Below, piece after piece: positions 17,299 through 23,557 of a DNA stretch of 64,000 bases. Position 1 is the first letter of the stretch. Every line of letters starts with the position of its first letter. The stretch covers positions 1-64,000 of the forward strand of contig URMK01000015.1 of assembly GCA_900548905.1 (NCBI GenBank). The letters are read 5' to 3'. The stretch is from an uncultured Lachnospiraceae bacterium (GTDB lineage Bacteria > Bacillota > Clostridia > Lachnospirales > Lachnospiraceae). The notes beneath the pieces were generated by a model, which was not told the origin of the DNA, did not search any database, and saw nothing but the letters and a program-made list of their open reading frames with translations. The position numbers and the translations under genes were made by a program.

Positions 17299-17619
17299 TC
17301 AGGGATGCTCACTCAGAGTCCAGCGGCTGTCCTCCGGATAGTATTGGAGGAGGACATTTACCACGAGGCCGTTTACCAGGATATCACAGTCAAATTCATA
17401 GGAAGGGATTCCGGCATAGAGCTTTTTGGCGGAGTGGTTTACATGAATTTTATTAAAGGTGCGGATCATGCCTTCCTCGTCCTGCATTTTAAAAAGAATA
17501 GGGATAATCTGACCGGAAGCGGTCGTCCAGCTGCAGCAGGCGATCTCCTTCCGGTTTTTCTTCGGCTTTTCTTCGGCCTCAGAATGGTAGTTGATGTCGT
17601 TGTCCGTATGAATGAGCAA
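17299..17619 (-). CDS. Conserved-looking protein of unknown function downstream of the Y-family polymerase
   Basis: A 106-residue protein beginning with TTG at 17619, justified by a strong AAAGGAGG (17634-17627) 7 bp upstream. Features: a charged N-terminus (EAEEKPKKNRKE), then a beta-rich body (IIPILFKMQDEEGMIRTFNK, IPSYEFDCDILVNGLVVNVL) and a terminal YYPEDSRW. It lies 24 bp downstream of the polymerase gene on the same strand, much as YolD-like proteins accompany Y-family polymerases in Bacillus. Similarity to YolD itself is not claimed. It likely shares the SOS-regulated promoter. The opposite-strand frame over the same bases is a shadow. Confidence 0.75.
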   Translation of the reverse strand: MLIHTDNDINYHSEAEEKPKKNRKEIACCSWTTASGQIIPILFKMQDEEGMIRTFNKIHVNHSAKKLYAGIPSYEFDCDILVNGLVVNVLLQYYPEDSRWTLSEHP

Positions 17620-17643
17620 GCCTATGCCTCCTTTCCCTGTTTC

Positions 17644-18939
17644 CTATAGCCTTTCTTTGTCATAATCCACATCCATTTTTTCACGGGTGATACCGCCGGC
17701 CATATGATCCATGGCATTTTGTTTTACGAATACGGCCCTTTTGAGAGAATCAATGCCGAAACGGCCCCGGATCTGATCCGCCATGGTGTCCGCCTGGGCC
17801 AGCTTCTCATAACAGGGAACATCTTCCCGGTAAAGGGGAGAAGGCTCCATATCCAGTAAATGCAGCTGGCGGCAGTCGGTATTGTCCCGGACGCGGTTCG
17901 TGTGGATTCCCAGATGCCGGATTGGGGTACAGCCGTCCCAGGCTTCCTGAAAGAGATCCAGGGCGGCATGATAAATTTCATTGGTGATATTGGTGGAAGC
18001 GGGCAGGGTCTTCTGGTGGGAAACGAAGGTAAAGTCCGCATATTTGATGCTGACCGCGATTACCTGAATCCTCACCTGATCCCGGCGCAGGCGGGTGCCG
18101 ATGGTCTCAGCAAGGGAGAGCAGCACGAGGCCCGCCGAGACCGTATCACAGATATCAAAAGCAATGGTGGTGGAATTGCCGTAGCCCTTATTGGGAGGCA
18201 CCATGGTTTCCACCTGGGCACTGTCCCTGCCGTTGGCATAATTCCAGATCACCTCCCCATAGGATTTGAAATGGGCCCGCAGCAGTTCCCTGTCCGCGTG
18301 AGCCAGCTCCCCAATGGTGCAAATCCCCAGCCTGCGGAGCCGGGAAAAGGAAGCGCGTCCCACGAAAAAAAGATCCGTAACCGGGAGCGGCCACATTTTC
18401 CGGGGTATCTCCTCCGGGAAAAGGGTGTGGGTCCGATCGGGCTTTTGAAAATCCGAGGCCATTTTTGCCAGAAGCTTATTTTCTGAAATGCCGATATTCA
18501 CTGTAAATCCCAGCTCCTGGTAAATCCGCCGGCGCAGGGTATCCGCCGTCAGAATAGGATCGCCCCAAAGCGCCTGTGTTCCGCTCATATCCATAAAAGC
18601 TTCATCAATGCTGTACTGCTCCACGCCCGGCGTATATTCCCGGAGAATATCCATAAAGGCATGGGAACAGCGGCTGTAGAGACGATAATGAGGCGGAACG
18701 ACAAACAGGCCGGGACATTTCTGCCGTGCCTCCATCAGGCTCTCCCCGGTCTGGATCCCGTAGGCCTTCGCCGGAAGGGATTTGGCAAGAACAATGCCGT
18801 GCCTCTTCCGGGCATCTCCGCCTACCACACAGACCTGTTCACGCAGATCTGTCCTTCCGCCCAGATGCTTCAGGCGGTATACCGCTTCCCAGGACAGGAA
18901 GGCGTTATTTACATCCACATGAAAAATAATTGGTTTCAT
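17644..18939 (-). CDS. dinB: Y-family DNA polymerase (Pol IV/UmuC type), SOS regulated
   Basis: A 431-residue translesion polymerase. Metal-binding Asp9 lies in FHVDVNNAF and Asp112-Glu113 in QYSIDEAFMD, the invariant catalytic triad; Phe14 occupies the steric-gate region. The thumb helix-hairpin-helix (FFVGRASFSRLRRLGICTIG) and a C-terminal little-finger domain follow. The ATG at 18939 is chosen; an upstream TTG-initiated extension would run through the promoter and the SOS box. No ribosome site precedes the ATG, and the -10 box ends only 6 bp before it, so the transcript may be leaderless. A small unknown gene follows in the same direction. Confidence 0.9.
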   Translation of the reverse strand: MKPIIFHVDVNNAFLSWEAVYRLKHLGGRTDLREQVCVVGGDARKRHGIVLAKSLPAKAYGIQTGESLMEARQKCPGLFVVPPHYRLYSRCSHAFMDILREYTPGVEQYSIDEAFMDMSGTQALWGDPILTADTLRRRIYQELGFTVNIGISENKLLAKMASDFQKPDRTHTLFPEEIPRKMWPLPVTDLFFVGRASFSRLRRLGICTIGELAHADRELLRAHFKSYGEVIWNYANGRDSAQVETMVPPNKGYGNSTTIAFDICDTVSAGLVLLSLAETIGTRLRRDQVRIQVIAVSIKYADFTFVSHQKTLPASTNITNEIYHAALDLFQEAWDGCTPIRHLGIHTNRVRDNTDCRQLHLLDMEPSPLYREDVPCYEKLAQADTMADQIRGRFGIDSLKRAVFVKQNAMDHMAGGITREKMDVDYDKERL

Positions 18940-18945
18940 GAGAAA

Positions 18946-18974
18946 AGTATATGCCAGAACATATGTTCTGTAAA
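18946..18974 (-). promoter_or_regulatory. Promoter with perfect LexA (SOS) box, possibly leaderless
   Basis: Reading the minus strand: TTTACA (18974-18969), 17 bp, TATACT (18951-18946). The spacer contains GAACATATGTTC (18957-18968), a perfect GAAC-N4-GTTC palindrome matching the Gram-positive LexA consensus. The A of the ATG (18939) is the seventh base after the -10 box, where transcription would normally start. Confidence 0.9.
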
Positions 18975-19007
18975 CAGGAAATAAACGGTAATCATGGAAG
19001 AAGGCTA

Positions 19008-19069
19008 TTGACAAAGAATAAAAGTTAGTTTATACTAACCTAAGATAAAGTAAATGAGAGCCATTCTCA
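19008..19069 (+). promoter_or_regulatory. Iron-regulated promoter: DtxR-like box over -10, plus Fur-like palindrome
   Basis: TTGACA (19008-19013), 17 bp, TATACT (19031-19036). The sequence TTAGTTTATACTAACCTAA (19025-19043) matches the DtxR/IdeR consensus TTAGGTTAGCCTAACCTAA at 16 of 19 positions and covers the -10. A second palindrome, TGAGAGCCATTCTCA (19055-19069), resembles a Fur box. It drives the FeoB-associated peptide and Fur-family genes. Confidence 0.75.
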
Positions 19070-19091
19070 AAAGCAGAAGGAGATGGAGCAT

Positions 19092-19280
19092 ATGACCTTT
19101 CTTATAAATAACATAGGAACTATATTGACAGGTGTTGTCCTCCTGGTGGTCGTGGCGCTGGTGCTGCGTTCCATGATACGGGATAAGAAGGCGGGAAAAG
19201 GCGGCTGCGGAGGATCCTGCGGCGGCTGTTCCCATGCATGTGCCTGCCACGGGAGCATGAAGGAGCGCAAGGCGGAATAA
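19092..19280 (+). CDS. FeoB-associated Cys-rich membrane peptide
   Basis: A 62-residue protein: one N-terminal transmembrane helix (about residues 8-27, GTILTGVVLLVVVALVLRSM), a basic stretch, then a Cys/Gly cluster (CGGSCGGCSHACACH). This matches the small FeoB-associated Cys-rich membrane proteins of Firmicutes, thought to aid ferrous iron uptake, possibly by handing Fe2+ to or from FeoB. FeoA/FeoB themselves are not in the window. AAGGAG lies 9 bp before this ATG; the ATG at 19083 abuts the ribosome site and is less likely. The iron-box promoter upstream supports the function. Confidence 0.85.
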   Translation: MTFLINNIGTILTGVVLLVVVALVLRSMIRDKKAGKGGCGGSCGGCSHACACHGSMKERKAE

Positions 19281-19300
19281 GACAGACAGGAGTGGATTGG

Positions 19301-19762
19301 ATGATAAAAGAAAAACAGGATAACAGACAGTTTATGAAAAACACCGGACGCAGGGAACGGATTCTGACAGAACTGAAAAGGAACGGCTTCCGTATTACCA
19401 GCCAGAGAAGGCTGCTTGTGGATATTATTCTTTCGGATGAATGCTCCTGCTGTAAGGAAATCTATTATAAGGCGGTGCGTGAAGATCCTTCTATCGGGAT
19501 TGCCACCGTATACCGTATGGTAAAGACGCTGGAGGAAATCGGGGCTATAGACAGAAAGAACCTGTACCGGATTTCCTGTGAAGAAAACTGCGAATTCCAG
19601 GAGGGCTGTATTCTCGTCCTGAAGAATAAGGAAAAGGTAAAGCTTTCCATGGAAGACTTCCGGGAGGCGGTAAACGAAGTCCTGCGCAGAAAAGGCTATC
19701 GGGAAGAAAATGATGTGGAAGCGGTCATATGGAAGGACGGCAGCCTTGTGGAAGGTGTATGA
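19301..19762 (+). CDS. Fur-family transcriptional regulator, atypical C-terminus
   Basis: A 153-residue protein. The N-terminal winged helix is clearly Fur-type (ELKRNGFRITSQRRLLVDII, SIGIATVYRMVKTLEEIGAI). The C-terminal half is shortened and unusual: in place of the His/Asp-rich metal sites and CxxC pairs of Fur/Zur/PerR there is CEENCEFQEGC and a Lys-rich segment (KNKEKVKLSMEDFREAVNEV). Co-transcription with the FeoB-associated peptide from an iron-box promoter suggests a role in iron homeostasis, possibly sensing through Cys. AGGAG is 7 bp before the ATG. The metal ligand set should not be assumed to be that of classical Fur. Confidence 0.85.
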   Translation: MIKEKQDNRQFMKNTGRRERILTELKRNGFRITSQRRLLVDIILSDECSCCKEIYYKAVREDPSIGIATVYRMVKTLEEIGAIDRKNLYRISCEENCEFQEGCILVLKNKEKVKLSMEDFREAVNEVLRRKGYREENDVEAVIWKDGSLVEGV

Positions 19763-19773
19763 GAAACGGGAAT

Positions 19774-19829
19774 AACAGACAGGCGTAACGGTTCAGATTT
19801 GTCTGAAGCGTTGCGCCTGTCTGTTTTTT
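19774..19829 (+). terminator. Strong rho-independent terminator
   Basis: A long stem (ACAGACAGGCGTAACG paired with CGTTGCGCCTGTCTGT, plus inner TTCAGA/TCTGAA) followed by six T residues. Ends the iron-regulated operon. Confidence 0.92.
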
Positions 19830-19941
19830 GACGGTAAGGCCGGGCTTGCAGAGGTAACGCACTGGTGGTATACTTTGCTGTATCGCGGCAGTGTCCCTGA
19901 GGAGGACGCCGCCAGGATAAAAGGGAAAAGCGAGGGATGCT

Positions 19942-20985
19942 ATGAAAGCGGTAGTGTATAAGGAAAAAGGTGTTTTCAGCCTGGAGGAAAGGCCTGTCCC
20001 CGTACTTCAGGAACCCGGAGACGCCATCGTTAAAGTGACATTATGCTCCATTTGTTCCAGCGATCTCCATATCAGGCATGGCAGTGTTCCCCGGGCGGTT
20101 CCGGGGACGATTGTAGGACATGAGATGGTGGGGGAAGTGGTGGAGGCCGGCTCCGGCGTGAAGAAATTCAGGCCCGGCGACCGGGTGAGCGTCAATGTGG
20201 AGACCTTTTGCGGGGAATGCTTTTACTGCCGGAAGGGATTTGTGAATAATTGTACGGATGCCCATGGCGGCTGGGCGCTGGGCTGCCGGATTGACGGCGG
20301 ACAGGCGGAATATGTAAGGGTGCCGTTTGCCGATAACGGCCTGAACCGGATCCCGGAGGGTGTGAGTGATGAGCAGGCGCTTTTTACGGGGGATATCCTG
20401 TCCACGGGCTACTGGGCCGCCCAAAACAGTGAAATCCATAAAGGAGATACGGTGCTGGTGCTGGGAGCCGGGCCTGCCGGGCTGTGTACCCTTATGTGTG
20501 CGGCACTGTATGAGCCGGGTGCCGTTGTCTGTGCGGATATCAGCGAAGAACGCCTGGAGCTGGTCAGAAGCAGGGGACTTGCGGACCGGGTGGTCAATCC
20601 TGAAAAAGAAAAGGTGGAAGAGGTCCTGAAGGAAATGACAGACGGAAGAGGTGCCGATGTGGTCATTGAGGCAGCAGGCGGGCAGGATACCTTTCAGCTG
20701 GCATGGCGGGCAGCCCGCCCCAACGGCATTGTATATATCGTGGCATTGTATGAGGAAACACAGAGCCTTCCGCTGCCCGATATGTACGGAAAAAACCTGA
20801 CCTTTAAGACGGGCGGCGTGGATGCCTGCTTCTGTGATGAAATCCTGTCTCTGGTTGCGGAAGGACGCATTGATACCACCTGCATGATAACTCACAGATT
20901 TCCGCTGGAACGTATCATGGAGGCCTATGATATCTTTGAAAACAGACGGGATCATGTGATAAAAATAGCGGTGGCGCCTTTTTAA
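19942..20985 (+). CDS. Zinc-dependent MDR alcohol/polyol dehydrogenase
   Basis: A 347-residue medium-chain dehydrogenase/reductase. The catalytic zinc region is visible (CSICSSDLHIRHG, GHEMVGEVVEAG), followed by the structural zinc lobe with four Cys (CGECFYCRKGFVNNC). The Rossmann fold has VLGAGPAGLC (about 173-182) and an acidic residue after the second strand (CADISEERL), favouring NAD+. Substrate cannot be fixed: threonine, sorbitol and other alcohol dehydrogenases share this layout. It stands alone between a terminator and the hydrolase gene, whose start is 98 bp away. Confidence 0.88.
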   Translation: MKAVVYKEKGVFSLEERPVPVLQEPGDAIVKVTLCSICSSDLHIRHGSVPRAVPGTIVGHEMVGEVVEAGSGVKKFRPGDRVSVNVETFCGECFYCRKGFVNNCTDAHGGWALGCRIDGGQAEYVRVPFADNGLNRIPEGVSDEQALFTGDILSTGYWAAQNSEIHKGDTVLVLGAGPAGLCTLMCAALYEPGAVVCADISEERLELVRSRGLADRVVNPEKEKVEEVLKEMTDGRGADVVIEAAGGQDTFQLAWRAARPNGIVYIVALYEETQSLPLPDMYGKNLTFKTGGVDACFCDEILSLVAEGRIDTTCMITHRFPLERIMEAYDIFENRRDHVIKIAVAPF

Positions 20986-21083
20986 GAGAGGACGCTGCGG
21001 GAGAGACAGATACCGGAAGGTCTGATAAAGAGACATTATGCAGACCCGGCATAAAGAGAGAAAGAAAAGGGGAAGAGACAGAA

Positions 21084-22268
21084 ATGAAAGCAGAAATCAG
21101 AGAAAAAATGCAGGAGATGCTGAATACCGCAGTTGCCAATAAAGAACTGGCGGGGGGAAGCCTGCTCATCAGACAGGATGGAGAGGAAATTTGTTACCTG
21201 GAAAGCGGTATGGCGGACAGGGAACAGGGGAAGGCCATCCGCAGGGATCAGATTTACCGTCTTTACTCCATGAGCAAACCTGTAACCGGGGCGGCGGCGA
21301 TGGTTCTGTTTGAGCAGGGAAAGCTGGATCTGGCGGAGCCTGTTTCCGCCTATCTGCCGGCTTTCAGGGGACAGCAGGTGGAAGAAAACGGAAATTTGGT
21401 GCCGGCGGAGAGGGAAGTCACGGTTAAGGATCTGCTGGGCATGACTTCGGGACTGCTGTATAACGGAAATCCGGGGCTGGCAGGAGAGTATGTCACACAG
21501 GTGTTCCGCCGGGTGGATGAAAAACTGCTGACGGATCAGGCCATGACAACGGCGGAAATAGCAGAAGCGCTGGGCAGAGGGCCATTGAAATTCCAGCCGG
21601 GTTCCTCCTGGCTTTACGGAACCTCCGCAGATGTGCTGGGAGCGGTAATAGAAGCGGTGTCCGGGATGACCTTCGGCGCTTTTCTTGAAAAAAATATTTT
21701 TTCTCCTCTTGGAATGAAAGATACCGGCTTTTATGTGCCGGAAGAGAAACGGGAACGCCTGGCGGCGGCTTATCGTATGGATGACAATGGGGAACTGGTG
21801 CGATATGAAGAAAACCATCTGGGAATTATCAATGCCATGGACAGGCAGCCTGCGTTTGAGTCCGGCGGAGCCGGGCTGGTTTCCACCATCGACGACTATG
21901 TCCGGTTTGCCCAGATGCTTTTGAATGAAGGAGAACTGGACGGCAGACGGATTCTCCGTCCGGCTACGGTGCGTTTTATGACGGCAGGCCAGCTGAATCA
22001 GGCGCAGCAGCTCGCATTTGTCCGCAATTTTTCCAATATGCCGGGCTTTAGTTATGGGAATCTGATGCGGGTAATGAAGGACCCGGGCCAGTCGGCAACC
22101 CTGAATCATGAGGGAGAATACGGCTGGGACGGCTGGCTTGGCTGTTACTTTGCCAATGATCCGGCGGCCCGGATGACCATGCTTTTTATGATGCAGAAAA
22201 CAGACTCCGGCCTTACATCCGTGGTCCGCAGAATGAGAAATTTTTTCATAAGTGAAACAGAAAGCTGA
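21084..22268 (+). CDS. Class C beta-lactamase-like serine hydrolase
   Basis: A 394-residue protein of the beta-lactamase/EstB/PBP4* superfamily. The nucleophile motif SxxK is SMSK (YRLYSMSKPVTGAAAM, about 62-77). The second motif is YGTS in WLYGTSADVLG, with Tyr as the usual general base, and a late EYGWDGWLGCYF stretch fits the third motif region of esterase-type members. No signal peptide is seen, so a cytoplasmic esterase or amidase rather than an antibiotic-resistance beta-lactamase is more likely. GGGGAAGAG precedes the ATG. Confidence 0.88.
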   Translation: MKAEIREKMQEMLNTAVANKELAGGSLLIRQDGEEICYLESGMADREQGKAIRRDQIYRLYSMSKPVTGAAAMVLFEQGKLDLAEPVSAYLPAFRGQQVEENGNLVPAEREVTVKDLLGMTSGLLYNGNPGLAGEYVTQVFRRVDEKLLTDQAMTTAEIAEALGRGPLKFQPGSSWLYGTSADVLGAVIEAVSGMTFGAFLEKNIFSPLGMKDTGFYVPEEKRERLAAAYRMDDNGELVRYEENHLGIINAMDRQPAFESGGAGLVSTIDDYVRFAQMLLNEGELDGRRILRPATVRFMTAGQLNQAQQLAFVRNFSNMPGFSYGNLMRVMKDPGQSATLNHEGEYGWDGWLGCYFANDPAARMTMLFMMQKTDSGLTSVVRRMRNFFISETES

Positions 22269-22367
22269 TAGAATCGCCATAATATGACAATAATGCACAA
22301 AAATCTCTCATAAATGCAAAAACAATGTAAAAGCATACAAAAAATTGACGACAGGCGGCACGAATAC

Positions 22368-22396
22368 TTGTACAATGTGTATGCATATGATATAAT
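22368..22396 (+). promoter_or_regulatory. Promoter of the HPr-like gene
   Basis: TTGTAC (22368-22373), 17-bp spacer, TATAAT (22391-22396), 36 bp upstream of the ATG. Confidence 0.6.
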
Positions 22397-22431
22397 GTTT
22401 GTGTAACAAGGGGCATTATGGAGGGATTTTT

Positions 22432-22689
22432 ATGAGAGAGTTTGAACATACGGTACGTTCGGTTGTCGGGCTGCATCCCCGTGTGGCAGGGGTAATGATG
22501 CATCTTGTAAGGGATTTTGAAAGTGACGTCATTCTTACGGATGGGGAGAAAAGCGGCAATCTGAGCAAACTGCTGGGGATTTTGCATATGAACATCCAGC
22601 AGGGGGACAGACTGCACTTACAGATTTCAGGGAAGGACGAGGAGGTAGCCTACCAGGAATTACAGGCATTTATGGCACAGAATTTATGA
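22432..22689 (+). CDS. HPr-like phosphocarrier protein
   Basis: An 85-residue HPr-fold protein, the usual HPr length. His15 is present in GLHPRVAG with Arg17 retained, but the canonical GLHARPA signature is altered to GLHPRVA. At the regulatory site, position 46 is Lys (NLSKLLGIL) where HPr has Ser46, with a Ser at 45. Phosphorylation by enzyme I at His15 therefore remains possible, but HPr kinase control at Ser46 does not look conserved. A monocistronic gene with its own promoter and terminator. It may be a paralogue with a regulatory role rather than the general PTS HPr. Confidence 0.85.
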   Translation: MREFEHTVRSVVGLHPRVAGVMMHLVRDFESDVILTDGEKSGNLSKLLGILHMNIQQGDRLHLQISGKDEEVAYQELQAFMAQNL

Positions 22690-22731
22690 CGGCACGTTTT
22701 CTTTAAAGGACAGCGGCTGTCGTTGGTAAAA

Positions 22732-22790
22732 AGGCTTCCTGCCGCAGACAGACAACAATTCCGGTTGTCTGTGCGGCAGGAAGCTTTTTT
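22732..22790. terminator. Long terminator between the HPr-like and TetR genes
   Basis: AAGCTTCCTGCCGCAGACA-type stem (one bulged G on the left arm) with inner ACAAC/GTTGT pairing, followed by TTTTTT. It lies between convergent genes and could serve both strands. Confidence 0.9.
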
Positions 22791-22799
22791 GTACGGAAG

Positions 22800-23372
22800 C
22801 TAAAAAACCGGTGTTATAAACCCCCGCTTGATTAAATCGCCTGCCAGGGCCGCAATCTGCCTGGGCGGCTCCGGCGTTTCTTTGTTAAGCCAGGCTTCGA
22901 TCATACCTATACAGCCGGATACCAGAAAGGAATAGTAGTAGTCGAAGGTTTCGGAGGGCTGCTGGTTTTTGCGCCAGACCTGGAGGATGCGCTGTTTTAC
23001 CACCTCTTTCATCCGGTTTATGAAGGTGAGATCCCCGTGAGGGCCCATCAGGGCCTGGGCGGTCTGTACATTAGCGTACAGAAAGGTAAACACATCCTCC
23101 AGTATGGTATATAAGGTATCGTCCGGCACTGTGGTAAAGTCCCGGTCGAGTATCTTATTGAATTCTGAAAAGAGTTCATCCTCCACCTTATTCAGCATGT
23201 CATACACATCTCTGTAATGCAGGTAAAAGGTGCCCCGGTTGATATCGGCAAGGTCGGAGAGCTCTTTGACTGAAATGTCTTTGACCTCTTTTTCCTTCAT
23301 CAATTCCGTCAGACAATTCAAAAGGCGTGTTTTTGTTTTACGGACCCGCCGGTCGGTTTTTACAGGTTCCAT
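22800..23372 (-). CDS. TetR/AcrR family transcriptional regulator
   Basis: A 190-residue TetR protein: N-terminal helix-turn-helix (VKELSDLADINRGTFYLHYR, about 35-54) and a helical ligand domain with the common C-terminal TetR_C layout (FVSG-like SFLVSGCIGMIEAWL). Divergent from the MMPL transporter gene with 185 bp between start codons containing a TGTGTT-N8-AACACA palindrome. The arrangement strongly suggests repression of the transporter operon and of itself. The inducer is unknown. Confidence 0.9.
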   Translation of the reverse strand: MEPVKTDRRVRKTKTRLLNCLTELMKEKEVKDISVKELSDLADINRGTFYLHYRDVYDMLNKVEDELFSEFNKILDRDFTTVPDDTLYTILEDVFTFLYANVQTAQALMGPHGDLTFINRMKEVVKQRILQVWRKNQQPSETFDYYYSFLVSGCIGMIEAWLNKETPEPPRQIAALAGDLIKRGFITPVF

Positions 23373-23423
23373 ACGATCCTCTCTTTCTTAAAAAACTATA
23401 AAAAACTAAACACAAAGCCGGAA

Positions 23424-23443
23424 TGTGTTCAGTAACAAACACA
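23424..23443. promoter_or_regulatory. Candidate TetR operator
   Basis: Inverted repeat TGTGTT (23424-23429) / AACACA (23438-23443) with 8-bp spacer, in the divergent intergenic region; related AAACAC half-sites occur at about 23407 and 23449. Confidence 0.5.
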
Positions 23444-23460
23444 AATATAAACACTGATTA

Positions 23461-23489
23461 TTGTATTAGATAATTATAATTAATATAAT
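23461..23489 (+). promoter_or_regulatory. Promoter of the MMPL operon
   Basis: TTGTAT (23461-23466), 17-bp spacer, TATAAT (23484-23489). Two direct repeats GTTGAGTAAT (23516-23525 and 23534-23543) follow in the leader just before the ribosome site GAGGAG. Confidence 0.6.
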
Positions 23490-23557
23490 TTAGAAAAGCA
23501 AGAAAATGAACAGCTGTTGAGTAATAAAATACAGTTGAGTAATTGAGGAGTGAAAAA

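Noticed and set aside
17275..17649. Plus-strand 124-codon frame after the SRAP gene
   Set aside because: It mirrors the minus-strand gene at 17299-17619, which has an ideal ribosome site and operon context.
18939..19014. Upstream TTG extension of the Y-family polymerase
   Set aside because: It would run through the promoter and SOS box, and the added residues are not part of the family.
21084..22268. Antibiotic-resistance class C beta-lactamase
   Set aside because: It has no signal peptide, and YGTS replaces YxN; the esterase/PBP-like group fits better.
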